From Telopea speciosissima (lineage: Eukaryota > Streptophyta > Magnoliopsida > Proteales > Proteaceae): DNA of 64,000 nt. The stretch spans positions 6,025,568-6,089,567 of the forward strand of contig NC_057925.1 in NCBI RefSeq assembly GCF_018873765.1, in the 5' to 3' direction. This document shows, in pieces, positions 11,019 to 24,300 of the stretch (the stretch's first letter is position 1; each line of letters begins with the position of its first letter). The position numbers and the translations under genes are program-made. The notes below the pieces were generated by a model. It worked only from the letters and a program-made list of their open reading frames with translations, was not told the DNA's origin and did not search any database.

Positions 11019-12020
11019 CAACTTTCTCCCTATTTTTAATGGACAAGAATTATTCCCCCTATTTTTAACATGTTATACAAAATTAGAATATCCAAATATA
11101 TATATATATATATATTTTTTTTAAATGTGGACAAACAAAATTACATCATTGGAACCTAAAGGTAAGAAGTCATGATAAAACAGATCATTGGACAACAATG
11201 ATGATCCCAGCCTGGTCTGTACCCAAACTTACTTCTATAAGCCTATATAAACAAAAGTTAAACCTGGAGCCATGTATGACTGTTAAAATGGTTCTTCTAA
11301 GAATCTTCAAAAGATGGGTTTTTGATCTCTCGGAGAAAATATGGCATGAATTCATCCATAGATTATAGATATTTAAATTAAACACCAAGTATCATCAGAA
11401 AATTATGCACTAGAATAACTGAAAACAAAGCCATATGTAAGCATTGAAAATAATACTATGTCAAGAGGACAAGTGATCCACCAGAAAAGATTGATCCAAA
11501 GTCATAAACAGATGGCCTGTATTCAATGCAATAGCAAAGCTTCATCAGAAAATGATGTACTATAATAACTGTAAATAAAACCATGGGTGAGTGTAAATTC
11601 TCAAATTTGACCTCTCAGACTAGAATTTTCCCTGAGCTCAAATCTAAATAGATTGTACTTGGCATTCAGAGCAAGAGTTTCACCAAAACTTCTCAGACTA
11701 GAATAATGAAGAAAACTTAGATTGCAGAAACTAGGTGTAATTCAAATAAAAATGAAGAAATCAACATGCATTGATTAACAAACACAAAACCAGTTGACAT
11801 AGAAGTATTTGAAAGGACATAAATAAACTACGTATCTCATAATTCCTACTGGAGCAGGGGGAGGAAAAAATACACCATACCAGAACCCCAAAATCTGCCA
11901 CCAATTGAAAATAAATCTAAAATGAGCTCCATCACAACCACTGTGTAAGAGGATTAACACAAAATGGGAGAAGATTGAAGATAGAGTTGCTGACCGCTTC
12001 AGGCACACCATGATCTGAGC
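11019..12020. other. 3' flank of the MCTP gene
   Basis: No gene seen. A TA repeat with a T run occurs at about 11095-11125. 'tcatcagaaaattatgcac' (about 11391) recurs in slightly changed form around 11542, pointing to a small local duplication. The MCTP 3' UTR should lie in the right-hand part. Confidence 0.4.
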
Positions 12021-13151
12021 TCATAACATGCTGTCTGTTCTTGCAGGCAACCTCCTGAAAAAGTTCAGGGGCACTGAAGGAAGCCTATGGCGGAACCTTG
12101 GATGCCTCAACACATAAATGCCTGCGATAAGGGCTACAACACGAAATGGTGTTACATACAGTACTATGGCAGCAATCAAACAGAAAATCACAAACAAAGC
12201 TGTGGCTCTCGGATCCCTCCAGCTGAGCAGAGACTGTAACCTTTCCCCTTGGGTTGCCAAATCACCAACCACAGTCTGTATCCTCCCGGCCACACTTCTC
12301 AAACGGTCATACCTCATCCTCACAATATCTGCAGGTCGTGAAGTAGGGAATGTGTCAAACTCTTCATCCAATTCATCAGGATGTGCATTATCAGCATGCG
12401 ACAGACGGGTATCCATGTGAGGCGGGTTTCTTGGCCTCCACCGATAGTACCAAACCCCAATCAAGAAAAGGTAGAGAAAAACTGTGGGCAGTATCAACTC
12501 TGGATACAGGACCAATATCACAAAGAGGATGTGAATCAGAATCGTTGTAAGAGGGTTTTTCCAATTGCATATCTGATCAAACCATCTTCCAACAGCAATT
12601 AACCCACTCAGAACCCCCATAATCCTGAAAAAATTAGCTTTGCTCCTCCTCATACTCCACATATGCGAGTCAACATCCAACATATATTCGACAATCTCTT
12701 TCCTCAGAGGTGGTTCTGCACGGCTTAGCCTCATAGAGACAATCTGAGTAGCCTGGTGTCTCAAGCTATCAAGCTGAGTAACAGATAATGGATGAAGGTA
12801 ATGCATTTTTGGCAACAGAGGTTGTGTATATATATGCATCATATTTAGCAAAGACGAGCATGTAAACCTCACAGCCAACTGAACTTCACCCATCTTCTTC
12901 ACACCCGAGGGATGTAAAACCAGGAGAGGATAGGAGTGTGTGTAAACCCTATCAGTTTCAAGAGTAGAAAGACGAATCCTTACCTTTCCAATTCGTGAAT
13001 CCCTAGCTCCTCCAGGCTTATCTCCTCCTCCATGCAAGTGACAGTTATCAAACACACCAATTGTAATGACAGTGCAAGGATCAAATACTTCCCATGTGTA
13101 TTGCTCATTCCACTTCGGAGTAAAGCTATCTATGATGGTTCTCGTTCGCAC

Positions 13152-13187
<36 letters not shown>

Positions 13188-14354
13188 TGTCGTACCCTTT
13201 CCGTCCTTAGTCTTCATTGGCATCAATCCCTGAGCATTCAAAATCCCCAATTCCAAAACACCAATGTTATACTTCCACAATTGTTTTGCAGTCGGCCTAA
13301 GATCACTGCTGTAGTGTGTTGATTCATCCAGAACATGATACCCACCTTCCAAACAGATCCTGAGATGAATCCTACTTGCAAATTTTATCTCCTTCTTCTT
13401 CTGATCCCCATCTACAACCACCACATGCTTCTCAAGATTATACCACCTAGTGTTCACAGGCTTATAATCCAATCTTCTTTCTACATTCTGCAAAGGAATC
13501 ACGCACTTCCCCAAAACTTCATCCTTGTTAGGTCCAACTCTATCTTCCACACTCAAAACGAGGTGCTCCTCAAAAGGTTCTGCTGCTACAAACATCAAAT
13601 CCTCATTCCACATCGGATTAATAGTCCTGCTCTGAGAAATTCTAGTTCGCAAAGCCTGATTACCAAGGATAGCCTTAACATAAACCTCTGGGAATTTACC
13701 CTTTTCAGTAGGTAGCAAGTCCTGAGCTTCAATCACGTTTACCCTCACATACCAAAGTTTGGGGGAGAGGTATACCTTTGATCGGATGTTAGCAAGGCTT
13801 TCACTGGTTACTGTGGCCGCATCTGAATGCCATGCTTCAGGAAATGCTTCGTCAGCTTGGGTGCCCATCCAAACAGCCAACATGAGCTCCCCTTTAACTT
13901 TATCTCCCTTCCGATCTTCTAGTCTGTACCATTGCGGTGCTAAAGGGCTGTCAGGAGGAACACGTTTAGGGATTTCATTGACATCGAACATGACTCGGCC
14001 AACGAAATCATCCTTGACCATATCCTTATCCTTCACTGTAACCTCCAAGACAGAAGCTTGAACTCGATCCTTTGAGAAAGCAAAGACCTGGTTCCACTCC
14101 GGATTTGTCTTCTTTTCGAAATGGCGAGTGGTGCCCTTGTAGTTTCCAAGCTTCACTTCGACATACGGATCAAGGCTCCCAGTTATATCTTTTGCCGGTA
14201 GGTCCTTGGCTTTGACAACCCGAACGTAGAGGTACTGCATTTGTTCGACCAAGTCATAGGTGCTCGTAAGCTTGTCTCCAGTGACCCCTCCACCACCAAG
14301 GTGGGGCGAGGTCTCCTTCAAGGAATAGTCTTCAGGAGGGGGAGGCCGCTGCAT
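12021..14354 (-). CDS. MCTP4: Multiple C2 domain and transmembrane region protein (MCTP3/4 type)
   Basis: Intact intronless coding frame of 777 aa, close to the usual length of Arabidopsis MCTP3/MCTP4. MCTPs are ER-anchored proteins; plant members act at plasmodesmata and ER-plasma membrane contacts, and FTIP members bind mobile proteins such as FT. Visible domains: a first C2 from about residue 38 (QYLYVRVVKAKDLPAKD; DPYVEV at 62-67; acidic loop VKDKDMVKDD at 107-116), a second from about 199 (LWYVRVNVIEAQDLLP), a third from about 366 (GVLELGILNAQGLMPMKTKD), then the PRT_C region with a hairpin of hydrophobic segments (about 585-650) and a last pair near 720-760, ending in ARTDSML. The start MQRPPPPEDYSLKE is typical of the MCTP3/4 group. 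I cannot tell MCTP3 from MCTP4 orthology. Confidence 0.95.
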
Positions 14355-15640
14355 TTTTTACGTTGAGAGGGAGTATCGATTGATGAAACAGAAGGAATTG
14401 CAGAAACGGAGGAACTTAAATGAAGCCAACGGGGGTTTAATTACAAAACTTCCGGAATTCTAAAAATTCGGAACACCAATTTAAAGAGCCGTTATGAACA
14501 AATAGAATAGAGGAGGTTTTCTTCAGTTCCTTTTCCCCCCTTTTCTTCTGGAAGAGAGTAAAGATTTCCTAGACTCGAAAACTGTTTCCCGTGATTTCTG
14601 GCATGTCGATAACAGAAACTTCAAAAATTCAAAAAATTTCAAAGCAAAACGTTATCAAACCATCGAATCTCAGATAGGCCAACGGAAACTTGAAGAGTCA
14701 AGAAGACAGAAAGATAAACGAGACACTAATACTCAAAACTTTTAGATCTTAGAGCCTATCAGAACCTCGGAACGGACACAAGGTCCGCAAGTTCTTAACT
14801 TGAACCACTTCATCCTAGATACAAATGAACTCCAGAAAGGAGATGCAGAACCTCAAGAGCCATAGGAAACATGAACTTGTACAGTAACTCAGTAAGCACT
14901 TTCGTGAAATTCCAGATCTGAAAGAGCCAAAACCTGCAAAACCAAAACAAAACCATGAGTCACGAACAGAATCACTTGATCCTCACCGCACATTCTACTC
15001 ATGCAGTTGCAATAGACTGAAAAAACAAGACTAAAACTACATACATTCAAAGAAACTTCTCACGACACAGTATAGAAAGCTTCTACGTAAAACTTCCAGA
15101 TCCCAACTTAAGATAAAGCCCCTAAAATCGTAACAAAACCAGTGAGTTGCAAACTTCAAATTGGCTACAACATCTCAAAGGTTCCCAATAGAAAATCTAC
15201 CCACGTAATAGTGTCACAGCGCCGAAATGACAGTTCCACTAGACATAAATTTGCGAGAAAATATCAAACCAAACCAAACCAAACCAAAAACGTTGGTATC
15301 TGATAGTAAAAAATGAGAATGCAGAGATATCCAAATTCCAGGGGAAATAAGAACAAAGGAAAGGACGAAGCAACGGTGTCGTAGAAGTGATGATACCTGA
15401 GAGGAACTGAGACTAGAGAAGAAAACCCTAGATTGTAGATGATCCAGAACGTTCTTCAAGGTTAAGCAATGAAAAATCACCTTTTCTCGGCTTTTTCTGT
15501 ATCAGATTTTAAATGAAAATGGAAACAGAGAAAACAGTCACAAAAATGGGAAAATAGACGCTTTGTTGGTGAGATCTGAATCTCGGGAGAAATACTCAGA
15601 ACCTACTCCGTCTATCTCTTTCTTTTGCTTTTTTAAATAG
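14355..15640 (-). promoter_or_regulatory. 5' UTR of MCTP with probable leader intron; candidate TATA box
   Basis: No coding frame. On the minus strand a donor CTCTCAG|GTATCATC lies at 15397/15396 and an acceptor TTTTGCAG|GTTTTGG at 14934/14933, which would make a leader intron of about 463 bp. Leader introns are usual for this gene family. A TATTTAAA motif at 15632-15639 could be the TATA box, with the leader exon at about 15398-15605. This is inference from consensus sites only. Confidence 0.45.
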
Positions 15641-16134
15641 TGAAAAATGGGGAATCCAAGAGACAAGTGCGAAGACCGTGGTCGGAATTAACTCGTGCGA
15701 CGACTGGTGTCTTCGCTCTGGGCCCACCTGTTTCTTAGACCGCCACAATGCATTTTCTCGAGATGGGCAAGCGATAAGTCATAATAAGTTGCATATTGTT
15801 GTAGAGGAATACCAGTTTTAGATATTGGACCGGGACTCAAACCAGAAAGGGTCCAGGTCAATCTGATCCGGTTTAACTACGGTGAAAACCAGAAAGGTGG
15901 CCGGTTCCAATTAGATCCGATTTCTTGGTTCGTTCTGGAGTAAGAGCCTAATAAAAAGTGCAGGCGGTTGGGAGGGGTTCCCCACAATAGAAAGACATAT
16001 ACTGTGGAAAGAGTATATGGGTCCGTGGTACCAGTGCGGGGTTGAATCTATAAATCACATTAGTTTTTTGTTTTTTCGGTAAGGGAAAAATTTATTGAAG
16101 GAGATGGCAAGGGGATAATGATATCATATATCTA

Positions 16135-16547
16135 AGCCTGTAAACGGATCGGATGTAATCGAATTCAGATATTTTTTGGTCAAATACGGATATCTCTAAA
16201 TGGATTTGAATGGATTCGGATGCGGATTCGAATGGATTCGGATGAGAATCGAATTCGGATTTTCGACCATCCGTTTACACCTCTGCCTTGTGTAACCCGA
16301 ACCTTCCTCCCCCTAGTGGATACAATTCACTCTCAATCCATAGTTTTAGATCATGATTCTCTTTTCCTCATATTCTAGAACCTGTTGAATCTTCAAAAAC
16401 CCTCAAGATCGTTATTTACTTAATTTTTTATAATTAAGTATTTAGATTCAGATTTTTATCGGAGTATTCGGATTTTTTTCCTGATATCTCTAATCGAATA
16501 CGGATGCAGATCGAATTTGGATTTTCGATTATCCATTTACAGCCCTT
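16135..16547. mobile_element. MITE of the 'GTAAACGGAT' type
   Basis: Begins AAGCCTGTAAACGGATCGGA and ends TATCCATTTACAGCCCTT; the interior repeats 'ggattcggatgcggatt' words. This type of terminal sequence is widespread among plant non-autonomous elements. ATATATC-like words flank both sides but do not align as a clean target duplication. Confidence 0.6.
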
Positions 16548-17760
16548 GATATATCACATTAGTGATGGAATGGAAAATGATATCATTCACATGGGATCAA
16601 CCTCATGGCCACCGTTGGATGCTTATGTGTGGTGCACTGGGTACTGCCGTACTGCAGAGGATAAAAATTGACCCATAATCAAGCACAAAAAGGTCTGATT
16701 TGAAGTTGACCGGTTTAGTAAAACTACTCTAGTCTAGGCCGGTCATACTCTTATGACTCTTGATTTGCAATCAGGGGTCCACAGGAAGAACTGTACAGTC
16801 TCTTCGTGGGACCCTCTCGAGATGCAGTCTAGGATTGTAAAAATTAGACCAGACCGGTTGAATAGATTGAGCCAACCGATCCAATTCCTTATTGGTTCAG
16901 TATTGATTTTTTTACTTAAAAGAGTTATAGAGAGTTACAGTCCACCGCTTTCAGTTTGACTCGTCATATGCATGGAACTAAAAAATATCGTCTCGTGGCG
17001 ATAAAATGGACGATATTTTATACCTGTGGCGGGATCCAGCTGTACTTTTGTCCGCGTCTACAAAAAAGACCTGTGAGTGGGCCCACCTTCTGCTTCACTG
17101 AATATGTTTAGGTAGTCCTGATCCTACCATACTGTGGGACCCAAGAAGATCTGGCCATCACCTGTTTGGGTCCATATCAGAGTAAACATAAACATAAACA
17201 TCAACTGGAGCCGACCAAGATCCAATCAGTTATTTTTAATAATCCAACGGTTATTGGAAACTGACGTACCTAAGGTCTGTTTCATTGGAAACACTGTGAA
17301 GCTTAGTCTTTTGGGTTATGGGAAGGTGGGGTGGGGTGGGGTTGTTATTGAAAACGGTAAAGGATGTGGTGAGGACACGTGGTAATCTTGGTCACATATG
17401 TAAATTTGCAAATAGGCTTTTGTTGTTTCTTTTCAGATACCTTTCCACGTGGCAAAAAAAGAAAAAGTGCTTAACGTAATTTGATTGTCTTCATGTGAGA
17501 CATGTCATTTCCTCTTATTGTTACTCCTATAACAATTCAAAATTACTGTTATACCCTTTATGTAATCTATACTCTTATAATAATTTAAAATTACTGTTAT
17601 ACCCTTTATGTATGGAAAAAATCCTCTCTAATTCTTTCCAAGTGCAGTGCCGAGAGCTCAACATCTGGCAAGCACAACCGCACGACATCCAATGGTGTTG
17701 AGCTTGAGAAGAAAGAAAAAAAAAAAACTGATTCAATCACCTCAGATATCATTGGATGTC
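16548..17760. other. Spacer without recognisable genes
   Basis: Only short frames with no family resemblance. One local direct repeat is seen: 'aaaattactgttataccctt' at about 17539 and 17588, and again near 18128. Confidence 0.4.
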
Positions 17761-17779
17761 ATGCCTGCCAAGTACTCCA

Positions 17780-18478
17780 AGTGGATAGTGCTATATCCGC
17801 ATATGCATTCGATTAGCTTTCGAACGGATTCAGATAATGCTAAATGGATACAGACACGGATAGAGTTCGGATATTTTTTTCATTTACATGTAAATATAGC
17901 TTTTTGGTTAGCTATAGCCTATCTGTATCCGTATCCGTATCCGTTTAGCTTTCGGACGGATTCGAATAGTGCTAAACGGATATGAACACAGATACGAAAA
18001 TGGATTTCGGCTATTCATTTACATCCATACTGCCAAGTATCACCCTCTCAACCCCAAACTGCACCGCACTCGACAATCAAGAAATTTGAGAGGATTTTAA
18101 TCATGTATGTATACTCTTATAGCAAATCAAAATTACTGTTATACCCTTTATATATGGTTTGGTGTTCTGAGGGGCTATGGCATTTAATTGCATCTAGAAT
18201 TCTGGACATGCTTCAGTATCCAAAAATTCCTCCACTGAGAAGCAAGCTTTTAACATTCGGTATCTAGGTGTTAGTATTGGTTTCGGTCGATATTGATACC
18301 GATAGTGATACAGATTGACCATATTGGGTTGGATCGGACACTTTTACTCTCAAAAGTAACTATACCATTGATATTTGGAACATTTTTATCCTCCGACGTT
18401 ACCGATAGCTCCAGTCGTATTGGTATCGACCAATACCAAATGCCGATACAATAGTGATACCTAAATCCATGGTCTCAT
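17780..18478. repeat. Two degenerate MITE-like blocks (GTATCCG and GATACCG rich)
   Basis: About 17780-18035 contains 'ttagctttcgaacggattc' and its near-copy 'ttagctttcggacggattc' with 'tatccgtatccgtatcc' between, ending in 'catttacatcc'. About 18250-18478 runs from 'ggtatctaggtgttagtatt' to the inverse 'agtgatacctaaatcc'. Both look like old non-autonomous DNA elements. Ends are approximate. Confidence 0.4.
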
Positions 18479-18537
18479 GGCTCTGGTTTTCCAATTCACA
18501 TGGTGGATTCTTAAATGGGCCCATGATTTATTTGATC

Positions 18538-18672
18538 AAAAAAGACATATCCAGTGCACGAGGCTCTCAGTACTGAGGTTTATAATGTACATAGTGTTAC
18601 CCCAACTTTCACAAAGAAATTGTTTCTATACTCCAACCCGTGTCCATTTGATCAACCCAATAAAATTATGGT
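18538..18672 (-). mobile_element. Au-like SINE, diverged
   Basis: The plus strand reads CCAGTGCACGAGGCTCTC, then 'gtacatagtgttacccc', 'aattgtttctatactcc' and 'aacccgtgtccatttgatc', the inverse of the Au block order. More diverged than the copy at 7805-7965. Confidence 0.55.
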
Positions 18673-18816
18673 GTAGTGGTGGGATCCTTCTTAAGGAAAG
18701 AAAAGGGAGAGAACTAACCATATTTGCAGTCCCTTTCACCTTTGAAACTGAAACATGAAAAAATCCAACAAGACAAAGATAAGACAAATTGAAGTTAGCT
18801 GATTACAAGAAGAGGG

Positions 18817-18970
18817 ATCATTATTTGCTACTGTAACTACAACGTTGTTGTATTCATCATGCGGCGCTGTAGATGCCATGCGTGTATAGTAGGCCTTACA
18901 TGACACACATGGCACCTGCAGCGCCGCATAATGAGTACATCAACACTACAGTTACAACAGCAAATAAAAA
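18817..18970. mobile_element. MITE with arms of about 65 bp
   Basis: The left arm TTATTTGCTACTGTAACTAC, with ATGCGGCGCTGTAG further in, is mirrored by the right arm CTGCAGCGCCGCATAATGAG ... AGTTACAACAGCAAATAA. The arms differ at a few positions. The extreme ends contain TA, which would suit a TA target, but the duplication cannot be proved from palindromic ends. Confidence 0.7.
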
Positions 18971-19289
18971 TCCGAGCTGAGTCTTCCAACAAATAAAATA
19001 AAGAATAAGGTTAAGCTAAACTCATAAAATAAAAGAGTGGAGGAAGGGTAGAAAAATTTTGGGTAGGAGAATTGTTTGATAGATATTTAGATAGAGAGAT
19101 ACGATGTAGAGATCAATTTGTGCTTGTTATTTAATAGCTTTATTTGGTTCATAACACACGCAACAATCATGAGGAAGATAGAGATGGGAACAAAGGGTGC
19201 TTTCATATGGCCCACCCTACCCATATAGAGTGCAGAAATCGAACAACTTGAAAATGACTGTAAAATGTTTCAATTCTTGTTTAGAAATT

Positions 19290-20010
19290 GGTACGAGGTG
19301 GTTGGGAAATTCGCAGGTAATTTCAATTCATCTAATAGGGAGAGTGGATCCCACCTTGGATAGTATTTTTGGGCAGGGGTAGGGTGGTCATTTTAATCCT
19401 ATATGAAGAATTGGAGGGGACAGTGAATTAGAGGGGATAATGATCATCCATGAAGATTTTCCACATTACCAGTGATTCTCCCCAAAATCGGAATCAGTCA
19501 TATGAGCTGATTCGGAACAGAATTGGGATCAGTCAGATCAGAACCAGCCATTCCCAATGATCGATTTTAGGGTTTTTAGGACCGGATTGATCTAATTTGG
19601 ATCGGAATAACTTGATCGGAATCAACAGGGATCGATTTAACCCCAATTAGAGTTTAAAATCCTTGCTCCCACCCTTATTATTTCACTAACAAGCAATCCG
19701 CATTTATTAATAGGCAAAATATTATTGTCACAAGAGTCTATTTACTTTATCAAATCTTCACGAGACACATTCCATCTATTAGATAAAGAAGACATGATTT
19801 AAATTAGTCATGTGTCAAATTTCATACTCTAATTCAATCATGTATTGATATGCATTACCTGTATACCCACGCATGAGTACCAGTACTTTAGCTGTTACTG
19901 TGTCCTCTCTCTCCCAACTCTAATTGGGACAGAAGATGTTTAGATGGGGTAAAAACTATGAAAGTGGACAGCTCAGATCTATCTTATGAATTCCTGAAAC
20001 GTCACAAATA
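19290..20010. repeat. Old MITE remnants and a dispersed repeat copy
   Basis: About 19300-19450 resembles the MITE at 10250-10425 ('ctaatagggagagtggatcc', 'gggcaggggtagggtggtc'). About 19470-19665 is a 'gatcggaatca' element related to 9640-9970. About 19720-20010 is the second copy of the repeat at 455-790. None has coding capacity. Confidence 0.45.
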
Positions 20011-21351
20011 TTTAACAAAACCAAGAACCAAAATATGCACCCATCAGATTAAAGGGTTTGCTGTTGCCATTTACTTTGGACGTTGGGTAGGGAATGGGCC
20101 TAGGGTGGAGAGGATCAAGCATACACCTAATATATATGCACATGCATATATTGATTAGTAATCTTACTTTCTTGTCCTTTTACTTCCAATGAGAATCAAT
20201 TTTGACAATGATAGCTTTTGATAATTACAAAATGATAAATCATTATCAAATTATTTTTGAAAACCCTTTTATCCCCCAGACTTGAAGAACTCTTAGGAAT
20301 AAGATAAGGGACAGTTCAAAAAACGATTCCGAGTTCTAAAAACATCTATAGAAGTGTCATTTAGACGCTCCCATGTATAATTCCTTCCATTTTGTCATTT
20401 GGCTTGTGAGGGAGATTTATTCCCTTTTTGCATTGATTCATAATTATAACAAAATTACAGTACAATAGTCACTAATGTTGAGATTCAGTGTTAATAATCA
20501 CAAAGGTAAGCCCACATTTCTCTGGTTGACATGGTTTTAAGCCTATTTTTCAAAACCTGACCAGGCATCAAACCTAAAAGGAGCAGGGCCCACATTTCAA
20601 TCCAATTCTGATCTGTTATGAGCTACCAGACTGCAGTTTTAGAAAAAACAGAAATAAAAAGTGATTAGAAGTTCAAAAATAACCAACAAAAAAAAACAGG
20701 AATATGGGAGAAGACCATCAAACACATTTTGTGTTCGGCAAAAAACCTGACAATTTGGTTCTGATTATTGTCTACTGTGGTTCATATCCAGATCAAACCA
20801 AAACTGCAATTCCAGTCTATCCAAGTTTAACCGTCCAGTCTCGTCCATTTGGTTCTAATAGCAAATTCCCATGTCTGCCACGAACGAAAGGATATGCAAT
20901 GGCCAGAGAAGTTAAGGACCCCAGAAAATTTCAGAGAAAAAAGTTAATGTAGTAGGATTTGCATTATGGCCAGAAAAAGGAACAACTCGGGTATAAGTTT
21001 GCTTGTTTAATTCCAACTGAATATTAATTCAATCTATGCTGCAAAAATGAGCAGCAGACATTTCTATTCAATTAAGTTCAAGCAGTAATGGATACCTGTA
21101 CCTCAATTTCAGAGTAAAACTTGGTTAAATAAGACATACAGAAGATTCAACCACACATTTTCCCTTGCCTTTTTGTGCAATGCTGTCAATATATAAATAG
21201 GTGCGTCGCCGACACTACAAATGAATGATTCCACTCCATGCGGGGTCACAGAGTAAGGTGACACAAAGGGTCAATGGAAGATATGGAGAACCAGAAAGCT
21301 AAATATACAACCTCTTCCAAGCACCTGATAATGCAAAAATATCGTACAACC
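20011..21351. other. 3' flank of TBCCD1
   Basis: No further gene seen. The right part should hold the TBCCD1 3' UTR, because the stop codon lies at 21352-21354 on the minus strand. I could not choose a polyadenylation site. Confidence 0.35.
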
Positions 21352-24300
21352 TCAGTCAGCTTGTAGGCAGTAAAGCTGACGGATATTTCCAGATGCTGCC
21401 ATATTGAAAACAGAATGCAGTTAGCCCTCTTATCCACCAATGAGATGCTGTTTACGAGAAGCACATACAATTTTACATGCATTAATCAAGTCCAACTTAA
21501 ATACATTTAGGAACAAAGTATTGTGATGCCAAGTGAACTTTATTAATCATTGGTCTCATTCATCAGCAAAGCAAATATTGAGCACCAACAGCAAATTAGT
21601 CCACAGGCAGAGGAGATTCTTAGAGTATGAACTAGGAGGGGATGTTCAATTACAGATCAGAAAGCAATCACACAAAATTAACCAAGGTCCACAGAACTAC
21701 AAACTATTTATCGTCTTATTTATAACATTTTTTTTTTATTGAGTAAAAAAATGAAATAAAATTCTGAAGCATGTAAAAATAGTCAAATCTGCAAATCCAC
21801 TAGCATACCAGTAAGAAGAAAACATGTTGGCATGTAATATTGAGCTACTAAACATTTAGAGACATGTAATATGTGAGCCATACAAGAATTCCATTAAATT
21901 ATTTATATAAAAAAACATATGTACAGAAAAACTATCATTGATCAATTGTCAACTGTTGGTTGAACCGTGGGTCAGAGAGAGGGAAGAAAAATAATAGAAT
22001 TGATTGATTTAATGAGAGAAAGGCCCCTCTATTATAAGTTACAAATAATAGAAGCTAGACAATGTGGGACTAAAACCCACATAGCCGACATAAGCTAATA
22101 ACACTTAATAACATAAAATTAACCCCAAAAGGACCAGAATACCCCCACGGTATTCTGGTGTACATTATTCTAACAATCCCCCTCATACTAGATTATACAA
22201 ATATGAAAGAGGGAAGATCCAACGTGTATTAAAGAAAAAAACTCCCTACTAAAGAAAAACTCTCTCCATAATAATGCTAACACTCCCCCTCAAGTTGGCG
22301 CATACAAGGTACTAATGCCTAACTTGAATAAAACGGGAAAAATAAGTTGTAGCAGAATCCAGCTTCAGAATGAATGCAGCTCCCAAATAGACCTTCAAGA
22401 ACTTGAAAAAAATAGACCTTCAAACTTGGACAGACTTGATCAGCAAAAAAGGCATCTCTCACCAATCTTTGTCCAATAATGAATCTCTGAAGTATAATCT
22501 TGAAGATAAGCAACTAGGGTAGCCGGCAAATGAGTCAAGCAGCAGTAAAGAAGATTAAGCAGCGGAAAAAGCAACCAAACTGTAGGATCTCATATGGGCA
22601 GGCAATAACCAAACATCTTCAAAACTTTAAGGCCAACCTTATGACAAACTTTAACCCAATAACAAAGTAGATACCCATTGGCAATGGTGAAACCTCTGAC
22701 CTTCTATGTCTTGCACCAAGTGTCCTTGCATGTTCTGCTCTCTGCAATGGCTGCAGGTAAACTGTATATAATCCCCCCCTCACGTGTAGTGCACGTGGAC
22801 ATAAGAGAGATGATTTTAGAGATAGGGCAAAACATAACATTCCAGAATTTGTCAATGGCTGCCAAGGGTAATGGAAAAAGAAGAAATGGTAAAGAGAATA
22901 CCATTAACTTCCAAGGTGGTTATGGGGAATGCCAAAGGTATGTTTTGGGAGGTGGTGAAAGAAAAACAGCAGTGGGATAATGAAGTAGGAGTAACTTATG
23001 CAACATATAAAGATCCAACCATCTTCCATCGATCAAACAAACACTTGTGATGGAAACTCCAATAGGGGAGAAACTCCTAACTCCAATACTCAAATCTGAC
23101 AAGTATACATATCTGATTTGAAGTAAGGAAAGGCTCCAGTCTTCAAGGCTTGATCAATCTTCAAACAAGGAGGAACAAGTGTGCAAAAATTCCAATGTAT
23201 AAAGTCCCACATACTAAACAGTACTAACGAAGATATTTGGGCAGTAATGCATGGAAGAATCTTCAACAAAAAATTGGATCAGATCTGAAGTAGTAACAAT
23301 GCTAGGATTCAAGCTCCAAAGTGAGCCGGATATGAACCAGAAAAGCTCCACATAACTGAATAGGTTCGTAGGTGTAACCAATAATCGTGGAACACACCGT
23401 AGTAATCCCAAATAAGCTGATCTCCAGGGTAGCAGATGCGAGTCTTCCATAACGAAAGAAATTTGATCTCCAATAAGAGGAACTCAGGCATAATCATAGG
23501 GCAGCAGTATTCCACATGAAGGCAGTAGTAACACATCAACTAGTCATGCTTACAGAAGCCAATCAATAACACCAGCCAGGTAGGGAGTGAAGCTCAAAAT
23601 AACCAGCAAAATAAGATAAATAACCAGACAAATCCATAGGCAGTTGAAGCAGTCAGCCATAGAAGAATAAGTAAGAGAAATTGGTTAAACATTGAAGGAA
23701 CCAAGCCAACAGAATAAACTGTAATGTTTACCAAAAAAACTGATGTAAGATGCTGAATCATGGGCTAAATACTCCTCTGATGTTTATAGAACTCTCCTAA
23801 AAAAATCAGCAATAGTGGACTGCCTTAACCCTAAGATCGATTATAGCCAGGGTTTTGTAAAAAAACCCTGAAAGTGAATATCGATTGTAGGGAAGAGGGC
23901 TTCAACAAAAGTGAGGATGAGTTGTCAAAGGTGCTGGCTTATTGTAATACATGCTGACCACAACTGCTGAAATGGATCTCCAGTTCGAATGACCAATCTC
24001 CTTGGTAATTGAGACTGGATCTTCATGTGGGAGAAATACCAAAATCGCAGAAAAGGAGGGCAGCAGCTATCTTGTGCAATCAACAAAAACTTCAATAGCA
24101 ACAAACAACCCTAACCCTAAAATCGATATGGGTCAGGGTTTTGAAAAAAAAACCTGAAAATAAGGATTGATTGGGGTTAGGGGTCTTCAAACACTTGGAA
24201 AGAGGCTAATACTGAGGTCGAGTGGTCTTTGTAGGTGGAGCAATCATCCCTCAAAAAGGCAGCAAGAAATCAAACTTGTAACCCTAATATCGATTTGAGT

